Made by a program: the position numbers and the translations under genes. The notes under the pieces were generated by a model. The model was not told where the DNA came from and did no database searches. It saw nothing but the letters and a program-made list of their open reading frames with translations. Of a DNA stretch of 48,245 bases, positions 41,613 to 48,245 are shown one piece after another. How positions within the stretch are numbered: position 1 is the stretch's first letter; the number at the start of each line of letters is the position of its first letter. Source of the DNA: Deltaproteobacteria bacterium (GTDB lineage: Bacteria; Myxococcota_A; UBA9160; SZUA-336). The stretch lies in NCBI GenBank assembly GCA_029261925.1, contig JAJDAJ010000027.1:1-48245 (forward strand). The letters run 5' to 3'.

Positions 41613-42193
41613 CTGCGGATCTGCTCCAGCAGCACCGCGAAGCGCCGCAGCGCCGCGGGCACTCCCGAGCCCGTGCGGTCGGCCAGCACCACCGGGTCCC
41701 CGTCCTGCAGCTCCGCGAGTAGCGCCTCCGTCTCGCGCTGCAGCGACGCCTCGCTGTCACTCCACTCGACCTCGAAGCGGGCGCGGTGCGCCCCGGGAAC
41801 GTCGATCCAGCGCCGAATGCCCGACAGCAGGCCCATCAGCACCTGCAGCGCGTCGATCACCTCGATCAGGCTGCGGGTGCCCTCCTGCTCGCTGCCGTTG
41901 CGGTAGCGCGCGGCGACCTCCTCGAGGGCCGTGCAGATCCTCGACACCCAGTCGATGGTCTCGTCGAGGCTGCCGCGCGCGAGCTGCTGCGGCGACGAGC
42001 TGCGCACTGCCACCGAGGAGAGCCCGTCCAGGTCCAGAGCGTCCAGCTCCTCGGGATCCAGCGCGCGTCCGTTGACGCTGAGCTGGTGGATCAGGTGGCC
42101 CGCGGGCAGGTCGTCGACGATCAGGTCGCGCAGCTCGCGGGTGCTGCCCGGCTCCACGTCGCGCCGGCTGTCGTTGATCTCGAGCTCGATCAT
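41609..42193 (-). CDS. hypothetical protein of the flagellar glycosylation cluster
   Basis: A 194-residue protein not recognised. Residues 1-66 alternate short beta strands and one helix (IELEIND, HQLSVNGRAL, SVAVRS) and could be a beta-grasp-like fold; the rest is helical (DWVSRICTALEEVAARY, SLIEVIDALQVLMGLLSGI), ending in another helix (PAALRRFAVLLEQIRR). No signal peptide. The start is ATG 42193 with GGAGGA close upstream. It is coupled on both sides (ATGA overlaps with GT9 and PilZ). Confidence 0.7.
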   Translation of the reverse strand: MIELEINDSRRDVEPGSTRELRDLIVDDLPAGHLIHQLSVNGRALDPEELDALDLDGLSSVAVRSSSPQQLARGSLDETIDWVSRICTALEEVAARYRNGSEQEGTRSLIEVIDALQVLMGLLSGIRRWIDVPGAHRARFEVEWSDSEASLQRETEALLAELQDGDPVVLADRTGSGVPAALRRFAVLLEQIRR

Positions 42194-43827
42194 CGGGTTC
42201 CTCCGGTGACGGGCGCGCCGGACGGCGGCCCCAGGATGCTGAGCACGGCCTCGGCCTGGCCGCGCAGCCCCGCGTAGCAGCGCGCGCTGGCGCCGAGCAG
42301 GGTCTCGATGTCCGTCCCGGGCAGGCTCTCCAGCCCGCTCTCGAGCGTGAGTCCGAGCGGTGCGAGCAGGGGCTGCTCGCGGCCGCTGGCGTAGATGCGC
42401 GCGTCGATCGCGGCGAGCTCGTCGCCCAGGCGCTTGAGCGCCACGGGATCGGCAGCGTGCGCCTGCATGCGCTCGACCCGCGCGCAGGCGCGCGTCGCCA
42501 GCGCCTCGAGCCGGGAGAGTCCGTCGGGCAGATCGGCAGGGAGCGCCGCACGCCACTCCCCGTGCTGCCGGTCCAGGCGCTCGCGCACCCGCCCGGGATC
42601 GAGGGCGATCCGCGAGAGGTCGCGCAGGAACACGGCGCGGTATGCCTCCGCGAGCGCGTCCTCGGCCCGCGCCGGCAGCGCGTGCAGCGGCTGCATGTCC
42701 CAGACGCCGTCGGCGTCGAAGCCGGTGCGCCAGAGGCTCGCGCGCGGGAGCGTCGGCAGGTCGTCGATGGGCTCGCCTCGCAGCAGCCGCTGGAGCAGTG
42801 CGGCGACCCAGTCCGGCGGGAAGTCGCCGTGGCATGCCGGGTAGCCGCAGACCACGTTGTGCTGACAGGGCGCGCAGGCCAGGCGCGAGCTCAGGGCCAC
42901 GTGGCCCTCGGCGTAGACGCCCGTCTCCCACGGCATGCCCAGGCCGACGAAGACCGAGCAGGTGAGGGTGCCGACGGCGCCCGCCAGGTGCATGGTTCCG
43001 GTGTCGCCCGTCAGCAGCACGTCGCAGCGCTCGAGCACCGCGGCCAGCTCCGGAATGCGGGTGGCGCCGATCAGATCGACCACGTCGACGTCCGGCGCCC
43101 GCGACAGCAGCTCGTCGGCGCGCTTGCGCTCGTCGGCAACGCCCACGAGGACCACGCGCAGCCCCGGCAGGCGCTCGTGCAGCGCGAGCAGCGTCCGGGC
43201 GTACGCCTCCACGCTCCAGGTCTTGGTGTCGGAGCTCGCACCGAGCTGGACCGCCAGCAGCGGACCCGCGCCGGAGAGCCGGTCGTGTGCGACGCCGCGC
43301 GCCGACGCCGGCACCTCCACGTGCAGCCGCTCGCCCTGGCCGACGAGGTCCGCCGCCCCGAGGTAGATCTCGACGAGGTTGATGCGGTTGAGGCGCCGGG
43401 CGCGGACCACGGTACCCATGTGGCGCAGCCACGGGGCGGACACCTGGCGCAGGCCCTCGCGGTCGATGTCGAAACCCACGCGACGCTCCGCATCCATCAG
43501 CGACATCAGCACTGCCGAGGCGCGCGAGTGCGTCAGGTTGTAGAGCACGTCGTAGCGGGTCGCCGCGAGCTCGTCGGCGATGCGGCGGACGGCGCGGAAG
43601 CCCTCGAGGAACGTCGAGCCCGGATCCGCCAGGCTGCGCGCGAGCGCATCGCCGTCGATCTCGAGCACGCGGTCGTGCCCTCGCAGCATCTCGGCCACCG
43701 GGCGGAAGCGGGACTTGATGACGAGGTCGATCGAGGCGTCCGGATGCCGGCGACGCAGGCCGGCGAGCAGCGGAGAGGTCTGCACCAGGTCGCCGAAGCG
43801 CGTCAGGTTCAGCAGGCCGATGCGCAT
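42190..43827 (-). CDS. glycosyltransferase family 9 protein with C-terminal extension
   Basis: A 545-residue protein. Residues 1-about 345 are a GT9 (heptosyltransferase-like, GT-B fold) domain: MRIGLLNLTRFGDLVQTSPL, NLTHSRASAVLMSLMDAERRVGFD, VQLGASSDTKTWS and the nucleotide-sugar site LLTGDTGTMHLAGAVGTLTC. A Cys pair pattern follows (CAPCQHNVVCGYPAC). About 180 extra helical residues at the C-terminus are not part of classical heptosyltransferases. In this context it likely transfers a sugar to flagellin or a surface glycan. It overlaps the upstream GT gene by one base and the next gene by four. Confidence 0.82.
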   Translation of the reverse strand: MRIGLLNLTRFGDLVQTSPLLAGLRRRHPDASIDLVIKSRFRPVAEMLRGHDRVLEIDGDALARSLADPGSTFLEGFRAVRRIADELAATRYDVLYNLTHSRASAVLMSLMDAERRVGFDIDREGLRQVSAPWLRHMGTVVRARRLNRINLVEIYLGAADLVGQGERLHVEVPASARGVAHDRLSGAGPLLAVQLGASSDTKTWSVEAYARTLLALHERLPGLRVVLVGVADERKRADELLSRAPDVDVVDLIGATRIPELAAVLERCDVLLTGDTGTMHLAGAVGTLTCSVFVGLGMPWETGVYAEGHVALSSRLACAPCQHNVVCGYPACHGDFPPDWVAALLQRLLRGEPIDDLPTLPRASLWRTGFDADGVWDMQPLHALPARAEDALAEAYRAVFLRDLSRIALDPGRVRERLDRQHGEWRAALPADLPDGLSRLEALATRACARVERMQAHAADPVALKRLGDELAAIDARIYASGREQPLLAPLGLTLESGLESLPGTDIETLLGASARCYAGLRGQAEAVLSILGPPSGAPVTGGTR

Positions 43828-45656
43828 CAGGCGGCCCCCCCGCCGTCCTCGTGCACCACCACCTCGCGGCCGGCCTCGCGCATGTACAGCAGCAGCTTCT
43901 CGGTCCGGCTCAGCGGTCCGCTGCCGCTCCCGACGGCCGCGCTCAGCGCGCTCGCGTCCATCGGCAGCTCGGGCTCGATGCGCTCGAGCAGCTCGCGGAG
44001 CTCGGGCTCGTCTCCCGAGGCCGCCACGACCGCGCCGACGCTGCCCTGTGCATCGCCGCGGGGGAAGACCGCGGCCGGACCCGCCTCGAGCACACGGATC
44101 GCCTCGCGCATGCGATGCAGGTAGGTGTGCTCCGCCAGCGCGCGCTCGCGCCCGCGTGCGGCGATCTCGCGGCGCTCGTCGGGCCGGTCGCCGAAGTACC
44201 GGATCTTTTGCCGGCACTCCTCGACGTCGGCGTAGGTCTCGAGCTCCTCGCCCGGGGTGAACGCGTCGCGCAGCGTGCTGCGCTCGTCCACGAGCTGGAA
44301 GGCACCCGCGCCCGCCAGCTCGAAGGTGCGGGGGTTCAGGTAGTCCCCCACGGGGTTGATGCCGTCGACCCAGGGAGACGAGTGCAGGTTCAGGTTGATT
44401 CCGGTCGCGTTGAAGATCCGGTTCGACGCCTCCGGCGTCTGCCGCACGTTGGGCTCCGGCATGCAGTCGATGAAGGGCGGCACCAGCGGCCAGTCCGTGC
44501 CCCAGATCCGCAGGCCGAGCGGGACCAGGGCCGGCAGCAGCTGGATCCGGTTGTGGTAGCCGGCGCCGACGAAGCCGACCGGGCAGCCGTAGCGCTCGAG
44601 ATCGTCGGGCGCCGGCGTCAGCGGCCGGTGCACCGACGGGTCGAAGGCCATCGGCAGCGGGTGCCCGAAGCCGCCGGCCTCGCGCAGACCGGTTTCGAGC
44701 TCTCCGGGCTGCACGTGGAAGACCGTGTCGTACAGGGGGGCGACGGCCGACCAGTACTTCATCACGCGGAAGTCCTCGCAGAACCACAGCGCCCGCGGGA
44801 TGCCCATCGCGCGCAGCGTCTCGAGCGCCTCGGCGTCGAGCGGGGCCTGGGCCAGCGCGAAGACGAGGTCGGGGGGACGTAGCTCGAATGTGCTGGTGAT
44901 CGTCGCACCGATCACGCGCACCAGGTCGGCCCGCAGCCGGTCGCCGCGTGCGCGCAGGCGTGCGTCCGCGGTATGCACGAGCACCTGCTGGTACCCGGGC
45001 CAGAACGGCTCCAGGTCCACCAGGCGCACGCGGTGGCCGAGCTCGCGCAGGGCGCGCGCGCTCGCGTGTGCCACCGGCAGCGATCCGCCGTACATCGGCG
45101 GGATCACCGCGATGTCCAGGGCGCGCGGCGTCCCTCCCGGGTGGAAGCGCGACACCAGGTGATCGTGCAGCGCGGGAGCGCGGCGCCGGGCGGGCGCGTG
45201 CGCGAGCATCAGTCCGCGCTCGCCCGAGGTGAACACCGCATGTCGCAGCGCGGGAGCGGGCGCCTCGTCCACGACCAGCGACACGCGCGCCAGCGCGGCC
45301 GAGAGGTCCACGCGCTCCAGGATCGAGCGTACCAGCGCGAGCGACGGCTCGACCACGAGCAGCGTCCCGTCGAAGGCCAGGAGCTGCGGGAGCACGTGGG
45401 GCGCCAGCCCGAAGATCACCAGGCGTCGTGCCCCGCTGTCCGCGGCGCGCGTCAGGAAGTGCCGCGCCAGCTCACGTGCCTCGGCTCCCGGATCCTCGGC
45501 GCTGCACTCCAGCGCGCCTGCGACACGCCAGACAGGAGCACCCGTGCGCGCCTCGAGCACCTGCACCTCGGGATCGCTCGTCGCCGTTGCCACTCGCCGC
45601 GCCAGCCCGGGGTCCGAGCGGTGCAGGCAGGCCAGGTTTCGATCCAGCGTCTGCAT
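43827..45656 (-). CDS. CgeB-like glycosyltransferase, probable flagellin glycosylation
   Basis: A 609-residue protein. Residues 1-170 resemble the Maf/DUF115-type N-terminal region (RRLVIFGLAPHVLPQLL, VVEPSLALVRSILERVDL). From about 180 a CgeB-like GT-B glycosyltransferase follows (DIAVIPPMYGGSLPVAHASARALRELGH in pattern; LWFCEDFRVMKYW; GFVGAGYHNRIQLLPAL; GINLNLHSSPW; NPRTFELAGAGAFQLVD, the donor-binding region). It heads the five-gene glycosylation series and lies next to fliS/fliD, the usual place of flagellin glycosyltransferases. Transcription is predicted from the sigma-54 promoter 35-50 bases upstream. Confidence 0.78.
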   Translation of the reverse strand: MQTLDRNLACLHRSDPGLARRVATATSDPEVQVLEARTGAPVWRVAGALECSAEDPGAEARELARHFLTRAADSGARRLVIFGLAPHVLPQLLAFDGTLLVVEPSLALVRSILERVDLSAALARVSLVVDEAPAPALRHAVFTSGERGLMLAHAPARRRAPALHDHLVSRFHPGGTPRALDIAVIPPMYGGSLPVAHASARALRELGHRVRLVDLEPFWPGYQQVLVHTADARLRARGDRLRADLVRVIGATITSTFELRPPDLVFALAQAPLDAEALETLRAMGIPRALWFCEDFRVMKYWSAVAPLYDTVFHVQPGELETGLREAGGFGHPLPMAFDPSVHRPLTPAPDDLERYGCPVGFVGAGYHNRIQLLPALVPLGLRIWGTDWPLVPPFIDCMPEPNVRQTPEASNRIFNATGINLNLHSSPWVDGINPVGDYLNPRTFELAGAGAFQLVDERSTLRDAFTPGEELETYADVEECRQKIRYFGDRPDERREIAARGRERALAEHTYLHRMREAIRVLEAGPAAVFPRGDAQGSVGAVVAASGDEPELRELLERIEPELPMDASALSAAVGSGSGPLSRTEKLLLYMREAGREVVVHEDGGGAA

Positions 45657-45690
45657 GGGTCACCGGGGGAGGGACCGCGGTCGGCATTCA

Positions 45691-45706
45691 CGCAAGACGC
45701 GTGCCT
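45691..45706 (-). promoter_or_regulatory. sigma-54 (RpoN) promoter of the glycosylation operon
   Basis: The minus strand reads AGGCACG, four bases, TTGCG: one mismatch at each end of the sigma-54 consensus, with GG and GC exactly ten bases apart. The expected start of transcription is about 45681, 25 bases before the ATG at 45656. Confidence 0.75.
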
Positions 45707-45756
45707 TGCCAGCGGGCGTCGCCGCCCGTCACTCGCGCCACCAGGTGTCGGGGCCC

Positions 45757-45771
45757 CGGCGCGGAGCGCCG
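45757..45771 (-). terminator. hairpin after the fliD-fliS-fliT-like genes
   Basis: CGGCGC and GCGCCG pair around GGA in the 176-base gap after the FliT-like gene and before the sigma-54 promoter. It may end the flagellar cap transcript. No T-tract. Confidence 0.3.
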
Positions 45772-45832
45772 AACCTACGTCAGCCGCGCCCAGCCGGGCC
45801 CCACCCGGCCCGCCGGCTCCCGGCCAGGAGCG

Positions 45833-46162
45833 TCAGGCGGAGCGCGACACGAAGGCGGGTCGGTTGCCCCGCGCGGGTCGGTAGCCCTGCGCGGCGCGCC
45901 GCGCGTCACGCAGGCCCTCGAGCTGATCGAGTAGCGCGTGCCGCAGGCGGCCGAGCTCGGACCCCAGCTCGGTCTCGGCCCGGCGCAGACGTCCGGCCAG
46001 CTCCGCATCCGGCAGCTGCGCCGGGGGCGTGGTCTCGAGGGAGCGCTGCAGCTCGGCGCGCTCGGAGGCCAGCTCCTCCAGGGCGGCGGCGCGCTCGGGC
46101 TCGGGCCGGGCCAGGGCAGCCTCGGTCAGCTCGGCCCAGCGCACCAGGCGGGGATCGCTCAT
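45833..46162 (-). CDS. FliT-like small helical protein
   Basis: A 109-residue, Ala/Glu/Arg-rich, wholly helical protein. It overlaps the fliS stop by four bases, the position where FliT (chaperone of the FliD cap and regulator of flagellar gene expression) usually sits. Sequence similarity to FliT is weak, so this call rests mostly on size, helix content and position. Confidence 0.6.
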   Translation of the reverse strand: MSDPRLVRWAELTEAALARPEPERAAALEELASERAELQRSLETTPPAQLPDAELAGRLRRAETELGSELGRLRHALLDQLEGLRDARRAAQGYRPARGNRPAFVSRSA

Positions 46163-46545
46163 CGCGTCGGTTCGGGCGGGTTGCGCGAGATCTCTCGCCA
46201 GCCCTCGGCCAGCGTCTCGAGCACGCCGATGGCCGACTCGAGCGCGGCGCGATTGCCGTCCACGTTGGCGCGGATGAGCGAATCCAGCACGTAGCGGTAC
46301 AGGCTGTCCAGCTGGCCGGCGATCTCGCCGCCCTGGTCGAAGTCCAGCGCAACCAGCAGCTCGGAGACGATCGCGTGCGCCCGGCCGAGCCCGGTCCCGC
46401 GCGCCGAGGGATCGTCGAAGCGGTCCAGGGACTGGCGGCAGAAGCGGATGGCGCCGTCGTACAGCAGCACGACGATGCGCAGCGGGTTCGAGGCCGTGAC
46501 CTGACCCTTCTGGTACGCGCTGTGAGCGAATGCGGCGTTCTGCAT
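46159..46545 (-). CDS. fliS: flagellar export chaperone FliS
   Basis: FliS (128 residues) binds the C-terminus of flagellin in the cytosol and stops early polymerisation. The signature is complete: SAYQKGQVTASNPLRIVVLLYDGAIRFC at the N-terminus in pattern, then FDQGGEIAGQLDSLYRYVLDSLIRAN. The stop overlaps the FliT-like gene by four bases. fliD lies 27 bases upstream. Confidence 0.94.
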   Translation of the reverse strand: MQNAAFAHSAYQKGQVTASNPLRIVVLLYDGAIRFCRQSLDRFDDPSARGTGLGRAHAIVSELLVALDFDQGGEIAGQLDSLYRYVLDSLIRANVDGNRAALESAIGVLETLAEGWREISRNPPEPTR

Positions 46546-46572
46546 GGCTACCTATCGGATCGATCCCGGCCG

Positions 46573-47985
46573 TTACTGTTGGGAGCCCGCGAGCAGGAAG
46601 CTGGCCAGGAAGTTCCCCTGCTGCTGGAAGTTGGAGACCGTGCGCTCGAGCGCGGAGAACTGGCGCAGCAGGTTCTCCTCGACCGTCGCCAGGCGGTCCT
46701 CCGCGGCGCTGATGCTGCTGTCCACGTCGGCGATCGAGTCGGTCGTGCCGTTGATGCGCGACACGAGCCCGCCCGTGACCGGATCGACGAAGCTGTCGGC
46801 GATCTCGCGCATCCTGTCGGAGAACGACCCCGCACCCGCGAAGAACGAGACCACGTCGCCGAAGCTGGATTCGAGCTTGTCGCGCAGATCGGTCTCGTCG
46901 ATCGAGATGCGACCGTCGCGGCCCAGCGAGAGGCCCAGCGCGCTGCTGGTCGTGATGCTTCCGCTGCCGTACTCCGACGCCACCGAGCGCGCCAGCCGCT
47001 GGCCGAGGCTGACCATGGCGGAGTCGCCGATCAGCGGGCCGCCGCGATTGGTCTCGGGGTTGACCGTGTTCTGCTCGTTGATCACGTCGACGATGGCGTT
47101 GTAGGCGCTCACCAGCTCCGAGACCGAGTCCACCACCTCGTCCACGCTCGTGTCGATCGTGATGGTGATGGTGCTGCCGCTGGTCTCGGCCAGCGCGTTG
47201 ATCGTCAGGCCCTGGATCACGTCCTCGAACGTGTTGTTCGAGCTCTGGATCGTCAGACCACCCGTGAACACCGGCCCGGCCGCGGCGGGGTCCACGGTGA
47301 TCTGGGCGTTCTGGGCCGACTGCGTGTTCTCGAACGACACCCCGAAGTCGCTGCTGACCGTGAAGGCGGCGGCGGTCCCGGTCTCGTCGCCCACGATCGC
47401 GATCCGCACGCTGTCGGCGGCGCCCTGGCCGTCGTCGAGCGCGAAGGCCGTCACGCCGAGGCCCTCCGCGTTGATCGCGGAGACCACCTCGGCGACCGTG
47501 GCGCCCGGATCGATCGCGATCCCGGTCGAGTCGATGGTCAGCGTGCCGCCCGCCGCCGTCACCACGGCGCTGGTCGAGGCGAACCCGCCCGAGTCGATGC
47601 TGCGCTGCTGCTGGGCGAGCTGGTCCACCGAGAAGGTCAGGTTGCCCGCGACCGCGTCGCTGCCGACGGATCCGGTGGCCAGGTTCTTGTCGCTCGACGT
47701 GGCGGTGAAGCGGCGGAACTCCTCGAACGCCGCCGGCAGCGGGTCGTCGTCCGCCTGGCGGATCACGTCGGCCATGTTGTCGAGGCCGCGCAGGACGTCG
47801 CGGAGCGCCGTGGTCTTGGTGTTGAGGTCCTGGTAGACCTCGAGCCGGGCGCTGAAGTCGTCGCGCTGCTGCCGCAGGACGTCGATCGGACGACGCGAGA
47901 GCTCGAGCAGCTGGCTCACGATGTCATCGGTGGGCAGGCCAGAAGACAGGCCCCCGAAGGTGATGGATCCGAGGCGCGTACCCAT
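46573..47985 (-). CDS. fliD: flagellar hook-associated protein 2 (filament cap)
   Basis: FliD caps the flagellar filament and guides flagellin folding. At 470 residues it is a standard size. N-terminal D0 part: ITFGGLSSGLPTDDIVSQLL and a coiled coil (about 30-70). The central variable region contains flagellin-hook-like repeats (IAIDPGATVAEVVSAIN). The C-terminal FliD_C region has SALGLSLGRDGRISID and a final coiled coil (STDSIADVDSSISAAEDRL in pattern, ending FLLAGSQQ). ATG 47985 has AAGGAG upstream. fliS and the FliT-like gene follow. Flagellin itself is not in the window. Confidence 0.94.
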   Translation of the reverse strand: MGTRLGSITFGGLSSGLPTDDIVSQLLELSRRPIDVLRQQRDDFSARLEVYQDLNTKTTALRDVLRGLDNMADVIRQADDDPLPAAFEEFRRFTATSSDKNLATGSVGSDAVAGNLTFSVDQLAQQQRSIDSGGFASTSAVVTAAGGTLTIDSTGIAIDPGATVAEVVSAINAEGLGVTAFALDDGQGAADSVRIAIVGDETGTAAAFTVSSDFGVSFENTQSAQNAQITVDPAAAGPVFTGGLTIQSSNNTFEDVIQGLTINALAETSGSTITITIDTSVDEVVDSVSELVSAYNAIVDVINEQNTVNPETNRGGPLIGDSAMVSLGQRLARSVASEYGSGSITTSSALGLSLGRDGRISIDETDLRDKLESSFGDVVSFFAGAGSFSDRMREIADSFVDPVTGGLVSRINGTTDSIADVDSSISAAEDRLATVEENLLRQFSALERTVSNFQQQGNFLASFLLAGSQQ

Positions 47986-48093
47986 GGCCTCTCCTTTCGA
48001 GCGAACGCGCCCGCAGGTTGAGCGAGGTGCTCACGCGCGGGCGAGAGCGTCCACGTGCGGGCCCGGATGGCGGGGATGGCGGACGTGGCGCGG

Positions 48094-48140
48094 CCACACG
48101 TCGGCGGAGAGGGGGCGTTGCCCCTCCCCGCCGGGTGTGG
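48094..48140. repeat. long GC-rich inverted repeat upstream of fliD
   Basis: Outer arms CCACAC/GTGTGG and inner arms of about 13 bases (GGCGGAGAGGGGGC against GCCCCTCCCCGCC, one bulge) surround a GTT loop. It is probably a strong RNA hairpin ending the gene to the right of fliD. The remaining sequence from 47986 to 48245 shows no gene, and I find no clear sigma-54 or sigma-28 promoter in it. Confidence 0.45.
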
Positions 48141-48245
48141 CTAGCTGGCGGTGGTGGCGGCGATGCTCCGATCACGAGGCGCGGGCCGCCGGGGGGCGCG
48201 GGGGTTGGGGCGGGAGAGGAGGCCGCCGAAGGGGTCGCGGCCACA

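Noticed and set aside
47924..48244. Minus-strand ORF of 106 codons upstream of and overlapping fliD
   Set aside because: Pro/Ala/Arg-only composition, overlap with fliD in another frame, and no start context; typical GC-rich shadow.
1..48245. CRISPR arrays, tRNA or rRNA genes, insertion sequences
   Set aside because: I looked for regular direct repeats, cloverleaf-like intergenic segments and transposase-like proteins and saw none. Short tRNAs could still be missed by eye.

Overview
The window is a 48 kb piece of a very GC-rich (roughly 70 %) bacterial chromosome, densely packed on both strands, with low-complexity G/C runs at the left edge typical of a metagenomic contig end. Gene content (polar-type flagellar genes with sigma-54 promoters, CheX- and PilZ-like proteins, REC/J-domain/TPR proteins, D-Ala-D-Ala ligase, OmpA lipoproteins, a WS/DGAT-like acyltransferase, LLM flavin oxidoreductases, a PQQ dehydrogenase) suggests a flagellated diderm from one of the former deltaproteobacterial lineages (Myxococcota / Binatota / Desulfobacterota-like). 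This placement is inference. I saw no rRNA, tRNA, CRISPR array or insertion sequence.

Layout. 0.1-4.2 kb: accessory metabolism (SDR, LLM oxidoreductase, ThuA lipoprotein, amidohydrolase). 4.2-5.1 kb: a protein with four 29-residue MshEN-like repeats fused to a CheX-like domain. 5.1-11.4 kb: murQ divergent from mutS2, a GH20 hexosaminidase and an MFS permease, a possible cell-wall sugar recycling locus. 11.3-16.8 kb: FAD oxidoreductase plus ACT regulator, a patatin-like phospholipase behind a perfect sigma-54 promoter, ddl, larE. 16.8-21.3 kb: a C45-like Ntn-hydrolase homologue, a DEAD-box helicase, thiI, mutM. 21.4-23.2 kb: a Pup-ligase/Dop family protein with a two-helix membrane hairpin inserted into its catalytic domain. 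23.3-31 kb: gatCA, an AsmA protein, a REC/J-domain/TPR protein, ilvE and an alpha/beta hydrolase. 31-39.4 kb: second LLM oxidoreductase, a TonB-receptor remnant, a small ORF, NnrU, a WS/DGAT-like protein, an esterase-PQQ dehydrogenase pair and an OmpA/DUF4398 lipoprotein pair. 39.5-48 kb: flagellar cap and probable flagellin glycosylation island (fliD, fliS, a FliT-like gene, then five translationally coupled genes behind a sigma-54 promoter: CgeB-like glycosyltransferase, GT9, unknown, PilZ, and a formyltransferase-like/DegT fusion).

Themes. (1) Motility and second messenger: PilZ, MshEN-CheX and REC-MshEN-J proteins suggest c-di-GMP control of motility and surface glycosylation. (2) Many genes start 6-10 nt downstream of a -10-like hexamer with no Shine-Dalgarno sequence, suggesting leaderless transcripts. 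(3) Several enzymes keep their fold but lack a hallmark catalytic residue (SDR lysine, WS/DGAT histidine, DegT lysine, C45 cysteine). The best candidate for an undescribed system is the membrane-anchored PafA/Dop homologue, which has no Pup or proteasome nearby.
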